Source of the DNA: JADGRF01 sp035274465
Lineage (GTDB): Bacteria > Myxococcota_A > Polyangia > Polyangiales > JAFGIB01
DNA: 64,000 bases
Direction of reading: 5' to 3'
Assembly (NCBI GenBank): GCA_035274465.1
Contig: DATEOF010000353.1
Span: 12,371-76,370 of the forward strand
A model generated the notes under the pieces. The model was not told the origin of the DNA. It did no database searches and saw nothing but the letters and a program-made list of their open reading frames with translations. Both the position numbers and the translations under genes were made by a program. Positions 43,394 through 52,248 of this stretch are shown in pieces (the stretch's first letter is position 1; each line of letters opens with the position of its first letter).

Positions 43394-45082
43394 ATGCGTA
43401 TTGCAACTGTGTTCAACCAATCACAGCGCGTCAGCGCGCTTGCGCTGCTCGTGCTGTCCTCATGCGCCATGCAAGTCCCTGGCGACATGGACGACGAGCC
43501 CGTCGTCTCCGCGCAATACGCCGTCACCGCCAGCCACGACTTCCGGAATTGCTCGCTGTCCCAATTCACGAAGGCAAAACTCGCGCTCGACTCGATCAAC
43601 TCGATGCTCGAAGACGGGCGACTGCTCAAGTGCGTGCTCAACGGCCAGTTCGCCGCGTATGAGTCTGGAACTTCGCCGGCGATTGCCGGCTATCCCGAAC
43701 ACCTACTGCGCGCGTTGCGCACGCAACAGACTACCCTCGAGTGCGTCCAGGTCGGCCCCCCGACGGTCGATTCGAGCCAGCCGGAGTGGGTCAAGATTAC
43801 AACATCCGATTGGCTCGCGGGCACGGCGCCGTTCAACCCCGTGGATATCGCCAACCTGATCGGATTGGTCACGCACGAGCTGGTGCATACCAAGGGCTAC
43901 ACCGATGGTCCGACGGCGACGCCGCTGCTGGCGGTCGGTGAAAACCCCGAGAACAATTTCATCGCCTCGAATCAGGTCGGTGACTGCGCCAACGCGATTC
44001 ACGACCCGAACCGCGACGACCTCAGCACGATCGGCGCACTGCGCGCGACCGACATGGCGGCGACCGGCGAGGTCGTGCTGGCGCCCGCCGGTGCCAACGG
44101 CGGCGGCACCAACCCGCAGCAACAGTGTGCGTCCAACGACTTCGCGGTCGGACTGACCGGACGCTCCAGCTCGAACATCGACGCGCTCGGCCTCGTGTGC
44201 GGTTCATCGACCACCACGCCGCAGGGCGGCAGTGGAGGCGGCGCCTTCACGTTGCGCTGTCCGACCGACCAGACGCTGGTCGGTGTGCACGGACGTGCGG
44301 ACTGGACGCTGCAGCACATCGGACCGATCTGCGGCACGACCTCGGTGGTTCAGGCCGGCAACCTCTCGGATCTCGGCAACCGCAGCGGGACCGGCGGTGG
44401 CAACGTGAATCACTTCTTCCGTCGACTTTGTCCTGCCGGCCATGCGGTCAAAGGCGTCCGTCTGCGGACTGGCTCGATCGTCGACCGTTTGCAGTTGATC
44501 TGCCAGCGGATGAGCACGCCGCGCTCGATCAGCGTGCGCGAGCTCCCGAAGACATCGGGCACTGGCGGCGGCGAGATCCGCCTCGAGACCTGTCCATCGC
44601 GCAGTGCGATGTTCGGTCTGGTGTCGGACGTGAGGACCGATGAGGGCGTGAGGCGCTTGGCCGGCGTGTGCACACCGGTGTCGACGACGGCGCAGAACGG
44701 CGCGGTCACGGTGTCTCCGCCCCCGGCGCGGGCGCACATGATGTTGGGCGTGGGCAACCCGGCCGGCCGGAACGCCAACAACAAGTGGGTCCAAGACGAG
44801 TGCATCGATCCATCGACCGGCGCCCGAGGGCTCTTGATCGGCGTGTCGGTTCAGAGCAGCCCCTGGGTCCGTCGCATCCGCGCCATCTGTGTCAATGATC
44901 CGAATCGCTGGAGCCGCCAGCTGAGCACGCCGACGAGCAGCCTCGCCTGGCGCGGCACGGACTGGGATCCCGGCGCGCCGTTCGAGGTCCGCACCTGCCC
45001 CAGCGGAGAGTTCATGGTCGGCGCCCGCGTCAACAGCGGCGACTGGGTCGACTCGGTCGAAGTGCATTGCCGTCGGTTCTGA
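43394..45082 (+). CDS. Secreted lipoprotein with HELVH metalloprotease-like motif and C-terminal Cys/Gly repeats
   Basis: The 562-residue product starts at the ATG at 43394 with a signal peptide and lipobox VLSSC (lipid Cys 24). An N-terminal domain (about 45-220) contains HELVH at 161-165, a zinc-protease-type HExxH preceded by NLIGLVT; a third zinc ligand is not obvious. From about 235 to the end there are at least four units with the pattern CP-(x)5-9-V/L-x-G-V/A-x-R/G-(x)4-V/I-D-x-L/V-x-x-x-C, linked by GTGGG-type loops, like the repeats in secreted beta-prism proteins of myxobacteria. It may be an extracellular protease with a binding module. Assignment of activity is inference. Confidence 0.65.
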   Translation: MRIATVFNQSQRVSALALLVLSSCAMQVPGDMDDEPVVSAQYAVTASHDFRNCSLSQFTKAKLALDSINSMLEDGRLLKCVLNGQFAAYESGTSPAIAGYPEHLLRALRTQQTTLECVQVGPPTVDSSQPEWVKITTSDWLAGTAPFNPVDIANLIGLVTHELVHTKGYTDGPTATPLLAVGENPENNFIASNQVGDCANAIHDPNRDDLSTIGALRATDMAATGEVVLAPAGANGGGTNPQQQCASNDFAVGLTGRSSSNIDALGLVCGSSTTTPQGGSGGGAFTLRCPTDQTLVGVHGRADWTLQHIGPICGTTSVVQAGNLSDLGNRSGTGGGNVNHFFRRLCPAGHAVKGVRLRTGSIVDRLQLICQRMSTPRSISVRELPKTSGTGGGEIRLETCPSRSAMFGLVSDVRTDEGVRRLAGVCTPVSTTAQNGAVTVSPPPARAHMMLGVGNPAGRNANNKWVQDECIDPSTGARGLLIGVSVQSSPWVRRIRAICVNDPNRWSRQLSTPTSSLAWRGTDWDPGAPFEVRTCPSGEFMVGARVNSGDWVDSVEVHCRRF

Positions 45083-45125
45083 ACTGCTGGCCGGTCGCGT
45101 CGTACACCATCGCGTCCTGCGACGC

Positions 45126-46556
45126 TCACATCAAAGGCGCGAGCAAGCGGCCGAGGTCTTCTGCGAGCGCGCGCGTGCGGCCTGGGCGCGGGAGCTCGCT
45201 GGCGCAGTCGACTAGCAAGCTCTGGAACCACTGTGACAGCTGATCGATCTCGTCGGGCGAGTAGACGAAGACGGCGATCTCGTAGTCGAGGAACAGCGAG
45301 CGCATGTCGAGGTTGGCCGAACCGATTACGCCGATGTCGCCGTCGATGAGCGTCATCTTGCCGTGCATCATCGACGGCAGGTAGGGGCAGACCTTGCCGC
45401 CGATCTGTTCGATCTGGCGCAGGTAGCTGCCGCCCGCGATGTCTGCCGTCAGGTGGTTGGAACGCGCGGGCACGACCAGGCGCACGTCGACGCCGCGCCG
45501 GATCGCGAGCAGCAGCGCGCGCGTGATGCTCTCGTCGGGGATGAAGTACGGCGTGGCGATCCAGATGCGCTGTCGAGCCTGGAACAGTGCGGCCAACATC
45601 GCGTCGTAGTACGTGTCGAGCAACACATCCGGCCCGCTCGCCACGACCTGCAGGCGCGCCGTTCCGCGCGGCTCGGGCGAGAACTCGAGCGCGTCGGCGT
45701 TGCCGCTGTCGGCGGAGCTCGCGGCGAACTCCCAATCCGAGCGAAACACCGCGTGCAGGTGCACGACCGCCGGGCCCGATAGCGCCAGCGACAGATCACG
45801 CCAGCGCCCGGGTAGCGGCGTCGGGCCCATGTACTCGCTGGCCAGGTTCATCCCGCCCAGCACCCCGCACTTGCCGTCGACCACGATGATCTTGCGGTGG
45901 TTGCGCAGGTTGGCCGGCCCGCGGAACGGCAGGCGCAACAGCGGCATGAAGACCGCGAGCTTGCCGCCGGCCCGCGTGAAGCGGTGCAGCGCGCGGCGGC
46001 TGGTACGAAACGCGAACAGGCCGTCCAGCAGCAGGCGCACGCGCACGCCTTCGCCGGCCTTGCGCGTCAGGATCTCGAGCACGGCGCTGCCCGTGTCGTC
46101 GTTGCCCAGGATGAACGTGGAGACGTCGATGCTGCGCTCTGCGTGCTCGAACAGCTCGGTGATGTACTTGTACGCCGCCTCGCCGTCGGGCAGCAGCGCG
46201 AGGCCGTTGCCCGAGGTCGGTCGCGTGGCGCCGGAAGTCACCAGCACGCGCTCCACCGCATGTTGCGCCTCGCTGCCCACCCCCGCGCTACGCGTGCGCG
46301 GATACAGCGGTGCTTTGCGCGCGGCCAGGCGCCGATGCTTGCGGCCGCCGATCAGGAAGTACAGCGGAACGCCCACGTACGGCACGAGCACGATCGCGAG
46401 CAGCCACGCCATCGTGCTCGCGGGCGGCCGGTGCTCGCGCAGGATGCGCGACAGCAGGAACACGGCCAGCAGGAAGCCGAGCACCGAGAAGACGTGAGGA
46501 ATGATCCACACGTCCACATCGTACGGCACCCAGATCGAGGCGAGTTCGTCAGGCAC
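45126..46556 (-). CDS. cls: Cardiolipin synthase (phospholipase D superfamily)
   Basis: Joins phosphatidylglycerol units into cardiolipin at the inner membrane. The 476-residue product has two N-terminal membrane segments (near 15-35 and 48-70, WIIPHVFSVLGFLLAVFLL then MAWLLAIVLVPYVGVPLYFL), then two PLD catalytic motifs: HRKIIVVDGKCGVLGGMNL and HGKMTLIDGDIGVIGSANLD. Length and layout match ClsA-type enzymes. It starts with a GTG 4 nt after the stop of the Fic-like gene, so the two are probably cotranscribed. Confidence 0.93.
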   Translation of the reverse strand: MPDELASIWVPYDVDVWIIPHVFSVLGFLLAVFLLSRILREHRPPASTMAWLLAIVLVPYVGVPLYFLIGGRKHRRLAARKAPLYPRTRSAGVGSEAQHAVERVLVTSGATRPTSGNGLALLPDGEAAYKYITELFEHAERSIDVSTFILGNDDTGSAVLEILTRKAGEGVRVRLLLDGLFAFRTSRRALHRFTRAGGKLAVFMPLLRLPFRGPANLRNHRKIIVVDGKCGVLGGMNLASEYMGPTPLPGRWRDLSLALSGPAVVHLHAVFRSDWEFAASSADSGNADALEFSPEPRGTARLQVVASGPDVLLDTYYDAMLAALFQARQRIWIATPYFIPDESITRALLLAIRRGVDVRLVVPARSNHLTADIAGGSYLRQIEQIGGKVCPYLPSMMHGKMTLIDGDIGVIGSANLDMRSLFLDYEIAVFVYSPDEIDQLSQWFQSLLVDCASELPRPGRTRALAEDLGRLLAPLM

Positions 46557-46560
46557 GCAA

Positions 46561-47322
46561 TTAGAAGGAGTCTTCTTTTTGCCCGTGCAAGCGCTGGAAG
46601 TACCGAATGGTGCTGTGGAGCGAGTTTTCGAGCGCTTCCTGGACGATCGCCGAAGTCGCGTCGGCGGAGGTACGGAGCGCTTCGTAGTACCGCTGGCGAT
46701 CGGTGGCGTGCAGGATCGCCGGCGGGTAACCCTGACGCAGCAGCATCAGGTTCATCATCAGGCGCCCGACCCGGCCGCTGTGCTTCGGGTACGGGTACGC
46801 CTGCAGGAACAGGTAGTGCGCGCGCGAGGCGATGCGCGAGGCGTGCATGGTTCGCTGGGTCTCGTCGCTCTCGAGCCACTGCACGAGCGCCTTCATCTTG
46901 AGCGGGATCTTGTCCGGCGGCGTGATCTCGTGGAAGTACAGCCGGTGCAGCGGGATGTCCTTGCGGTACTTCGCCTCGAGCTCGTCCGGCGCCAGGATCA
47001 CGTAGATCTGCTGGATCAGCTCGAGGTCGACGGCGATCTTGGGGTCCGCCGCCGTCCGCCGCACGAAGTCGATCGCGCTCTTGTACTGGCGGATCTCGTC
47101 GTGCACGGGCAATAGCGCGCTGTCGCTCACCGGCGCATTGCGCAGCGCGGCCACGAGCTCCTGCGGCTCGTAGACCACGCCCTCGATGGCGCTGTCGTGG
47201 TGGATCCACGACATGTCGAGCTTGCTCCGGTAGTCAGCGAGCGCTTCGGGCGAAGTCCTCGCCTCTAGCGCCCGCAGGCGCTCGACTCGCTCTTCGATGC
47301 TTCCGGACTTGGATGCCCGCAC
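46561..47322 (-). CDS. Fic-like protein without catalytic His
   Basis: The 253-residue protein starts with GTG and matches Fic family proteins: the N-terminal SWIHHDSAIEGVVY resembles the inhibitory-helix region, and helices around 95-200 fit the Fic core. The active-site loop, normally HPFx(D/E)GN(G/K)RxxR, reads YPYPKHSGRVGR at 176-187, so the catalytic His is Tyr 176, the acidic residue is Lys 180 and the Asn is Ser 182; only Pro and the Gly-Arg...Arg remain. AMP transfer is therefore unlikely, and it may be a scaffold or have a changed activity. It sits directly upstream of cls. Confidence 0.82.
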   Translation of the reverse strand: MRASKSGSIEERVERLRALEARTSPEALADYRSKLDMSWIHHDSAIEGVVYEPQELVAALRNAPVSDSALLPVHDEIRQYKSAIDFVRRTAADPKIAVDLELIQQIYVILAPDELEAKYRKDIPLHRLYFHEITPPDKIPLKMKALVQWLESDETQRTMHASRIASRAHYLFLQAYPYPKHSGRVGRLMMNLMLLRQGYPPAILHATDRQRYYEALRTSADATSAIVQEALENSLHSTIRYFQRLHGQKEDSF

Positions 47323-47447
47323 GCGTCGTCCTCTGGCCCCTGGCGCCCCGCAGGCATCCGGGACCTGTTAAAACGACTAGCAAGAAGCGCCCGACGCGTC
47401 AAATTTCGCGCGGCCAAGTAGGCGAAATAATGTAGCAATTGGCCGTA

Positions 47448-48962
47448 TCACGAAACGAGCGGCAACTCGATACGAAACACAGCTCCACCCAGCTCGCCCT
47501 CCTCGCACACCACCGAGCCATGGTGCTCGAGTACGACCTTCTTGACGATCGGCAGGCCGAGCCCGGTGCCGTCCCCCTTGGTCGTGAAGTAGGGCTCGAA
47601 GATGCGCTGGCGGTCGGTCGGGCTTACCCCGGGACCGCTGTCGTGCACTTCGAGGCGCGCCCGGTCGCGCAGCGGGGCCAGCTTGACCAGCACGCGCGGC
47701 GTCCCCTCGAGCGTCCGCATGGCCTCGACCGCGTTGCGCACCAGGTTGTCGAGGCAGAGCTTGAGCATCATGTTGTCGATGCGCACCGGCAGCTTGCGGT
47801 CTGCCAGCTCCACCCGCAGCTCGATCGGGCTGGCATCTCGCTCGCGCAGCTCCTGGTTGCGGGCCTCGACGATGGCCTCGAACGAGCGGGTGGCGTCGCG
47901 CAGGAAGTCGCTCAGGTCGGCCTGCGCCAGGCTGGCCTCGGGCAGCTTCGCGAAGTTGCTGAACTCCGCGGTCAGGCGGCGCAGGGTGGCGACCTCCTCC
48001 TCGATGATGCTGCGCGCGTCGTTCAGCCGCTTGCCGAAGCCGGCGTCCGCCCCGGGGTAGCTCTTGTGGACCTCCTGGATGGCCAGCTGGATGGGGGTCA
48101 GCGGGTTCTTGATCTCGTGGGCCAGCCGGCGCGCGAACTCCTGCCAGCCACCGACGCGCTGCAGGTACTCGATGCGCTCGCGCGACTCGCGCAGGTCGCG
48201 CACCATGGTGTTGAAGTCGCGGGTCAGCTCGCCGATCTCGTCCGCCGTGTCGGTGGGCACCTGCACCTGGAGATCGCCGCCGCCGACGCGCCGCGTGGCA
48301 TCGGCCAGTACCGACACGCGCCGCGTGACGCGCCGCGCCATCACGATGCCGACCGCCAGCGCGGCCACGATCACGCTCAGCAAGAACCCCGTGTAGACGA
48401 CGATGAAGAAGCCCGCGACCTGGCCGCCGCCGCGCTCCAGGCGCTGGTACACCTCGACCAGCTCGCCCGCGCGCTGATAGTCGAGGAACAGCTGCGCCGG
48501 TGCGGCCACGGTAACACTCAGCTGCGCGTCGGGGTCGTGCAGCTTGCGCTCGATGTTGAGCAGGCGCGCATCGGCCGTGGAGCGAGCGCCGCCGCCGGTA
48601 GCTGCGAGGAGCTCGCCTGCCGCGTCGCGCAGCTCGATCCGCGTCACGTCGGTGTAGCTCTGGACCAGCTCGTCCAGCCGCGACGACAGCGCCGCGCGAT
48701 CCCGCGTGTCCAGCGCGCCGCGCAGGCGGTAATCCGCGCCGATCGCTTCCGCCGTCTCGTCGGCGTGCTTGCGAAGGACCGTGAAATGAGCGCGGTAGAG
48801 CCCGAGGCTGCGATCGAGCTCCTCGCGCACGCGCGGGTTCACGCCGACGCGATACGCCTCGCGCAGCGCGCCCTGGCCGAGCACCAGCGCGCCGAGCAGC
48901 GGCATGACCGTCGCCACCACGATCGCCGCCAGCAACTTGCGTTCGAAGCGATTGAACGTCAT
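47448..48962 (-). CDS. NtrY-like membrane sensor histidine kinase
   Basis: The 504-residue protein has an N-terminal membrane helix, a periplasmic sensor region of about 150 residues, a second helix (FFIVVYTGFLLSVIVAALAVGI, near 187-208), a HAMP linker (VLADATRRVGGGDLQV), a HisKA domain with the phospho-accepting His in LAHEIKNPLTPIQ, and a HATPase domain with NLVRNAVEAM, DSGPGVSP and GTGLGLPIVKK. The HEIKNPLTPIQ box is typical of NtrY-type kinases. No response-regulator gene is adjacent. The ATG overlaps the DUF4390 stop as ATGA, linking sensing with the envelope proteins encoded upstream. Confidence 0.9.
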   Translation of the reverse strand: MTFNRFERKLLAAIVVATVMPLLGALVLGQGALREAYRVGVNPRVREELDRSLGLYRAHFTVLRKHADETAEAIGADYRLRGALDTRDRAALSSRLDELVQSYTDVTRIELRDAAGELLAATGGGARSTADARLLNIERKLHDPDAQLSVTVAAPAQLFLDYQRAGELVEVYQRLERGGGQVAGFFIVVYTGFLLSVIVAALAVGIVMARRVTRRVSVLADATRRVGGGDLQVQVPTDTADEIGELTRDFNTMVRDLRESRERIEYLQRVGGWQEFARRLAHEIKNPLTPIQLAIQEVHKSYPGADAGFGKRLNDARSIIEEEVATLRRLTAEFSNFAKLPEASLAQADLSDFLRDATRSFEAIVEARNQELRERDASPIELRVELADRKLPVRIDNMMLKLCLDNLVRNAVEAMRTLEGTPRVLVKLAPLRDRARLEVHDSGPGVSPTDRQRIFEPYFTTKGDGTGLGLPIVKKVVLEHHGSVVCEEGELGGAVFRIELPLVS

Positions 48963-49588
48963 GGCGGCGCCGTGAAGAAGTCGGAACGCACGTTCAACGT
49001 CTTCTCGGCCGTACCGAGCTTGCGGCTGACGAAGATGCTCACGAACGAGCCGAAGAAGGCGTTGCCGTCCAGCTGCCCCGAAGGGCGAGCCAACCAGCGG
49101 CGGATGCGCGCGACCGTGTCTTGCGACAACGGGTTCAGCTCCACGATCGCTGCGAAGTACACGCGCTGCCCGGCCACGCGCGAGAAGACCTTGCTATCGC
49201 CCAGCGGCCAGCGTTCGATCTCCAGACACAGCCGGCCCACGGCATCCAGGTTCTTGACCGTCCAAGTCTTGTCTTGCGTCTCGGTCTGACGCTCGATGCG
49301 GTACGTGTTCTCCCACAGATCGTAGACGACGCGACACGACAGCACCGAGACCGCGATCGGGTCCTTGCCGCGCTCCGGATACGCGTACAGCCGCGTGATC
49401 ACCGTCTGCGGCAGGCCGTTCTGCAGCTTCTGGCTGACCGTGGCGTCGAGGAAGTCGCGTACCGAGAAGCTCACGCTCGGCATCGGCGTCCAGCTCACGG
49501 TCATCGCGCGCATCGAGACCTGCGCGCCCGCCTGCGCGCCGCATACACAAGCCAGGGCGATCAGCAGCAGCGCGATCGCGCGTCTCAC
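48959..49588 (-). CDS. DUF4390 family exported protein
   Basis: The 209-residue product has a signal peptide (AIALLLIALACVCGAQAGAQ) and one compact domain matching DUF4390: FLDATVSQKLQNGLPQTVIT, then VYDLWENTYRIE and AGQRVYFAAIVELNPLSQDT. Function is unknown; genes of this family are often found beside NtrY-type kinases, as here. It starts with a GTG overlapping the Omp85 stop and ends overlapping the kinase start, so the three are almost certainly one transcript. Confidence 0.85.
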   Translation of the reverse strand: MRRAIALLLIALACVCGAQAGAQVSMRAMTVSWTPMPSVSFSVRDFLDATVSQKLQNGLPQTVITRLYAYPERGKDPIAVSVLSCRVVYDLWENTYRIERQTETQDKTWTVKNLDAVGRLCLEIERWPLGDSKVFSRVAGQRVYFAAIVELNPLSQDTVARIRRWLARPSGQLDGNAFFGSFVSIFVSRKLGTAEKTLNVRSDFFTAPP

Positions 49589-51351
49589 GGGTTCTCCTGT
49601 CCGAGTTGGGAGAAGCCGATCAGGCTGGAGAACCCGAGCTTGAAGACGCCGATCTCGGTGTCGGCCTGCACGCCGAAGTCGAAGGTCAGATCGATCGGGA
49701 TGCGCGAGAAGCCTTCGTAGCCGGAGATCGAGACGCGCAGGTCGCGCCGGCTCGTCAGCATGAAGATGCCGGCGCCGGCGTAGGCGTCGATGCCGTGGAT
49801 CACGCCACCACCGCGGTAGATCGGCAGCTGGTACTCGAAGTCGATCCGACCAGCGAGATCCTCCATGTCCATCTCGACGATGCTGGTGCCGAGTAGGTTC
49901 AACGTGCGGCGGCGGTCGACATTCAGCTCGAGCACGCGCGACGGCAAGAGGTCGCTGAGGTCCGCGGCGTAGAAGTCATAGAAGAAGGGCGCGTCGCCGA
50001 AAACCGTGCCGAGGAACAAGCCGAAGCTGATCACGTGGTTCCAGGGCAGGGGCACCCAGTGGCGCACCGTGCCTTCGAAGCGCGCGAAGTCGTAACTCGA
50101 GCCGATCAGCGCCGAGGCCAGGCGCGCGTAGAAGCTGGCGGTCGTGCCGCGCGTGGTGAGTGCGGGGTGATCGCGGCGATCGTAGATGAAGCCCAGTCGC
50201 AAGCTGGACACGAAGCTGGTGCCGTCGTCGATCCGGAAGTCGATCGGCACGACGTCATTGCCGCGCTGCGTGCTGGCTGCGGTGGGCTTGTCGGTGACGT
50301 CGACGTATTCGCCGAGCCAGTCCAGCGTGTAGCGCAGCTGGCTCGAGATGTCGTGGCCGGTGCCGATGCCGATGCCCGTGCGGTGGTAGATCACGACCGC
50401 GCGCTTGCCCTCGACGTCAGGATCGCATTCCTCGAACTCCTCGCCCGGCTCCGGTGTGGGGCAGGAGATCGCGACCAGGGGATTGCGCCCGAAGAACTCG
50501 CGCGCGTAGTTGTGGAACACGCGGCCGGTCAGGCTGAAGCCGGTGCCGCGCAACATCGGATCCAGGTAGCCGAAGTCGACGCCGTACTGGGCGATGCCGT
50601 TTTCGTGCATCGAGAACGCCGCCGCGCCGCGCACGCCGATGCCGAGACCGAACAGGTTGTTCTCGGCGATGCCGAGCCCGGCGTAGGGGCGCACGATGTC
50701 GCTGCTGCTGCTGCTCGTCACCACGCTCGACAGGCCGAGCACCACGCGGTCGATGACCAGCGTGTTGCGCTCGCGTACGTCGATCACCAACACCACCGCG
50801 CCGCGTCGCGAGCCGCGCGCCAGCGACAGCTTCACGTCCTCGAACCAGCCGGTGCCGAGCAGGCGCCAGCGGATCGACTCGATCGAAGGATCGTCGACGT
50901 CCAGCAGCTCGCCCGGCTCGATCGGCACGAAGTGGGCGATCACGTCGGTGCGCGTGCTGTTGCCGCGCACGCGCACGCCCTCGAGGATGTAGCGGATCGG
51001 GGGGCTCTTGCCCGCCTCCGCGCTGGGCGGCAGGTCCGCGGCAGGCGGCAGGCCCTTGTCCGCCGGCGGCTCGTCGTCGTCGTCGTCCAGATTTTCGACG
51101 CCCGGCGGCGAGAGGAAGGGATCGGGAGGCGGCTCCTCGATCGCCGGAGGGGCTGCGTCGGCCTCGGGAGCACCCGCGTCGACCAGCTCTGCAGCCGGCG
51201 GCGGCGCAGGTTCCGCGTGAGCGAGCTGCGCCGAAGCCAGCAGGATCAGGCCGGCGAAGAGCCGAAGCTCCGCGATCCGCAGGGGCTGTCTCCGACTATT
51301 CGGCCGCTGCCTTTCCGTCAGCTCGCCTGCGAAAAGCCTTGAGGCCGACAT
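49585..51351 (-). CDS. Omp85/BamA-like outer membrane protein with one POTRA-like domain
   Basis: The 588-residue product has a signal peptide (LRLFAGLILLASAQLAHA), a Pro/Ala/Glu-rich linker with a run of five Asp near residue 90, one POTRA-like domain (about 120-215: IRYILEGVRVRGNSTRTDVI to DVRERNTLVIDRV) and a C-terminal beta-barrel of about 370 residues with Omp85-type features such as LRLGFIYDRRDHP and YDFARFEGTVRHWVPLP. With a single POTRA it is more like the short Omp85 relatives than BamA itself, which has five. The ATG at 51351 has no good ribosome-binding site. First gene of the DUF4390-NtrY operon. Confidence 0.82.
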   Translation of the reverse strand: MSASRLFAGELTERQRPNSRRQPLRIAELRLFAGLILLASAQLAHAEPAPPPAAELVDAGAPEADAAPPAIEEPPPDPFLSPPGVENLDDDDDEPPADKGLPPAADLPPSAEAGKSPPIRYILEGVRVRGNSTRTDVIAHFVPIEPGELLDVDDPSIESIRWRLLGTGWFEDVKLSLARGSRRGAVVLVIDVRERNTLVIDRVVLGLSSVVTSSSSSDIVRPYAGLGIAENNLFGLGIGVRGAAAFSMHENGIAQYGVDFGYLDPMLRGTGFSLTGRVFHNYAREFFGRNPLVAISCPTPEPGEEFEECDPDVEGKRAVVIYHRTGIGIGTGHDISSQLRYTLDWLGEYVDVTDKPTAASTQRGNDVVPIDFRIDDGTSFVSSLRLGFIYDRRDHPALTTRGTTASFYARLASALIGSSYDFARFEGTVRHWVPLPWNHVISFGLFLGTVFGDAPFFYDFYAADLSDLLPSRVLELNVDRRRTLNLLGTSIVEMDMEDLAGRIDFEYQLPIYRGGGVIHGIDAYAGAGIFMLTSRRDLRVSISGYEGFSRIPIDLTFDFGVQADTEIGVFKLGFSSLIGFSQLGQENP

Positions 51352-51488
51352 ACCGCGGAAAATAGCAGAGCCGGCTCCGGTTCCGGCCCGGATTCCTCGG
51401 GAATCCCGTTCTCCCTGGCTTTGAAAGTGCCCTTCCCGGCGGCGTAGTCGGGGGACGCCTCCGGCGGCAGGCTCCTCGAATCGCACGT

Positions 51489-52193
51489 CTACGTCCCGAA
51501 TCCGATGCGCATACCGAGCATGAACCACTCGTGCAGCGCCTTGTCTGCGATGTCGTGGTAGACGCTCCCGTCCACGACGCACTGGCTCACGCGGGAGCAA
51601 GAGGCGGTGCTCGAGCCGTCATACTGCGCCAACGAGAGGCTCAAGTACGGTGCGAGCCGCATGTGGTCGGAGAGCGCGACGTCGACGCCGACTTGGAAGG
51701 AGACAAACTCGAACCCGGAGAAGGTCGACGAGACCTTGACAGCCTCAGCGCCGATGAGGCGCAAGCCCTCGGCCTCTGCCGTTGCCCATTCGTAGCCGAA
51801 ACCCAGGCCAGCCCAGGGATCGAGCGTGCGGTGCGGCATGAAGTGGTAGAGCGCCTCGACGCCGAGCCGCACACCGTGGGTCGAACAATCGAGGTCGAAC
51901 AGGGTCGAATCGCAATTGCCGGCGCCATACGGCACGAACCCAAACGCGTACTGCGCGTAGCCGCCGAGAAACAGGTTCGAGAACAAGCGGACCCCGAACT
52001 CGAACTGCAGCGGGATCTGTGAAGCGACGAAGTCGTTCAGATCGCCGGCCGCGTCGGATTCTTTGCCGAGCGGCAGGCCCACGCCAACACGTAGGCCCGC
52101 TTCGTATGCGACGTAACCCTCCGCGGCAGCGCTCGCCGTGTAGCACAACAACGCGGCAACCACCGCGAAGCGAGTCCCGTAGCCGTTCGTCAT
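51489..52193 (-). CDS. Outer membrane beta-barrel protein
   Basis: The 234-residue product has a signal peptide (FAVVAALLCYTASAAA) and a chain of alternating hydrophobic/polar strands of about 10 residues, for example LRVGVGLPL, LQFEFGVRLF, LFLGGYAQYAFGF and LAPYLSLSLAQY, ending with the aromatic/Gly pattern FMLGMRIGFG. Four Cys could form two disulfides in external loops. The ATG at 52193 has GAGGGTGAC just upstream. The family resembles small OmpW/OmpA-like barrels but no specific role is seen. It lies 55 nt after the glutamate dehydrogenase gene. Confidence 0.75.
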   Translation of the reverse strand: MTNGYGTRFAVVAALLCYTASAAAEGYVAYEAGLRVGVGLPLGKESDAAGDLNDFVASQIPLQFEFGVRLFSNLFLGGYAQYAFGFVPYGAGNCDSTLFDLDCSTHGVRLGVEALYHFMPHRTLDPWAGLGFGYEWATAEAEGLRLIGAEAVKVSSTFSGFEFVSFQVGVDVALSDHMRLAPYLSLSLAQYDGSSTASCSRVSQCVVDGSVYHDIADKALHEWFMLGMRIGFGT

Positions 52194-52248
52194 GTCACCC
52201 TCGCGTGGGGAGCCTACATGAGCCTCGGCCAGACCTACACTAAGAGCC

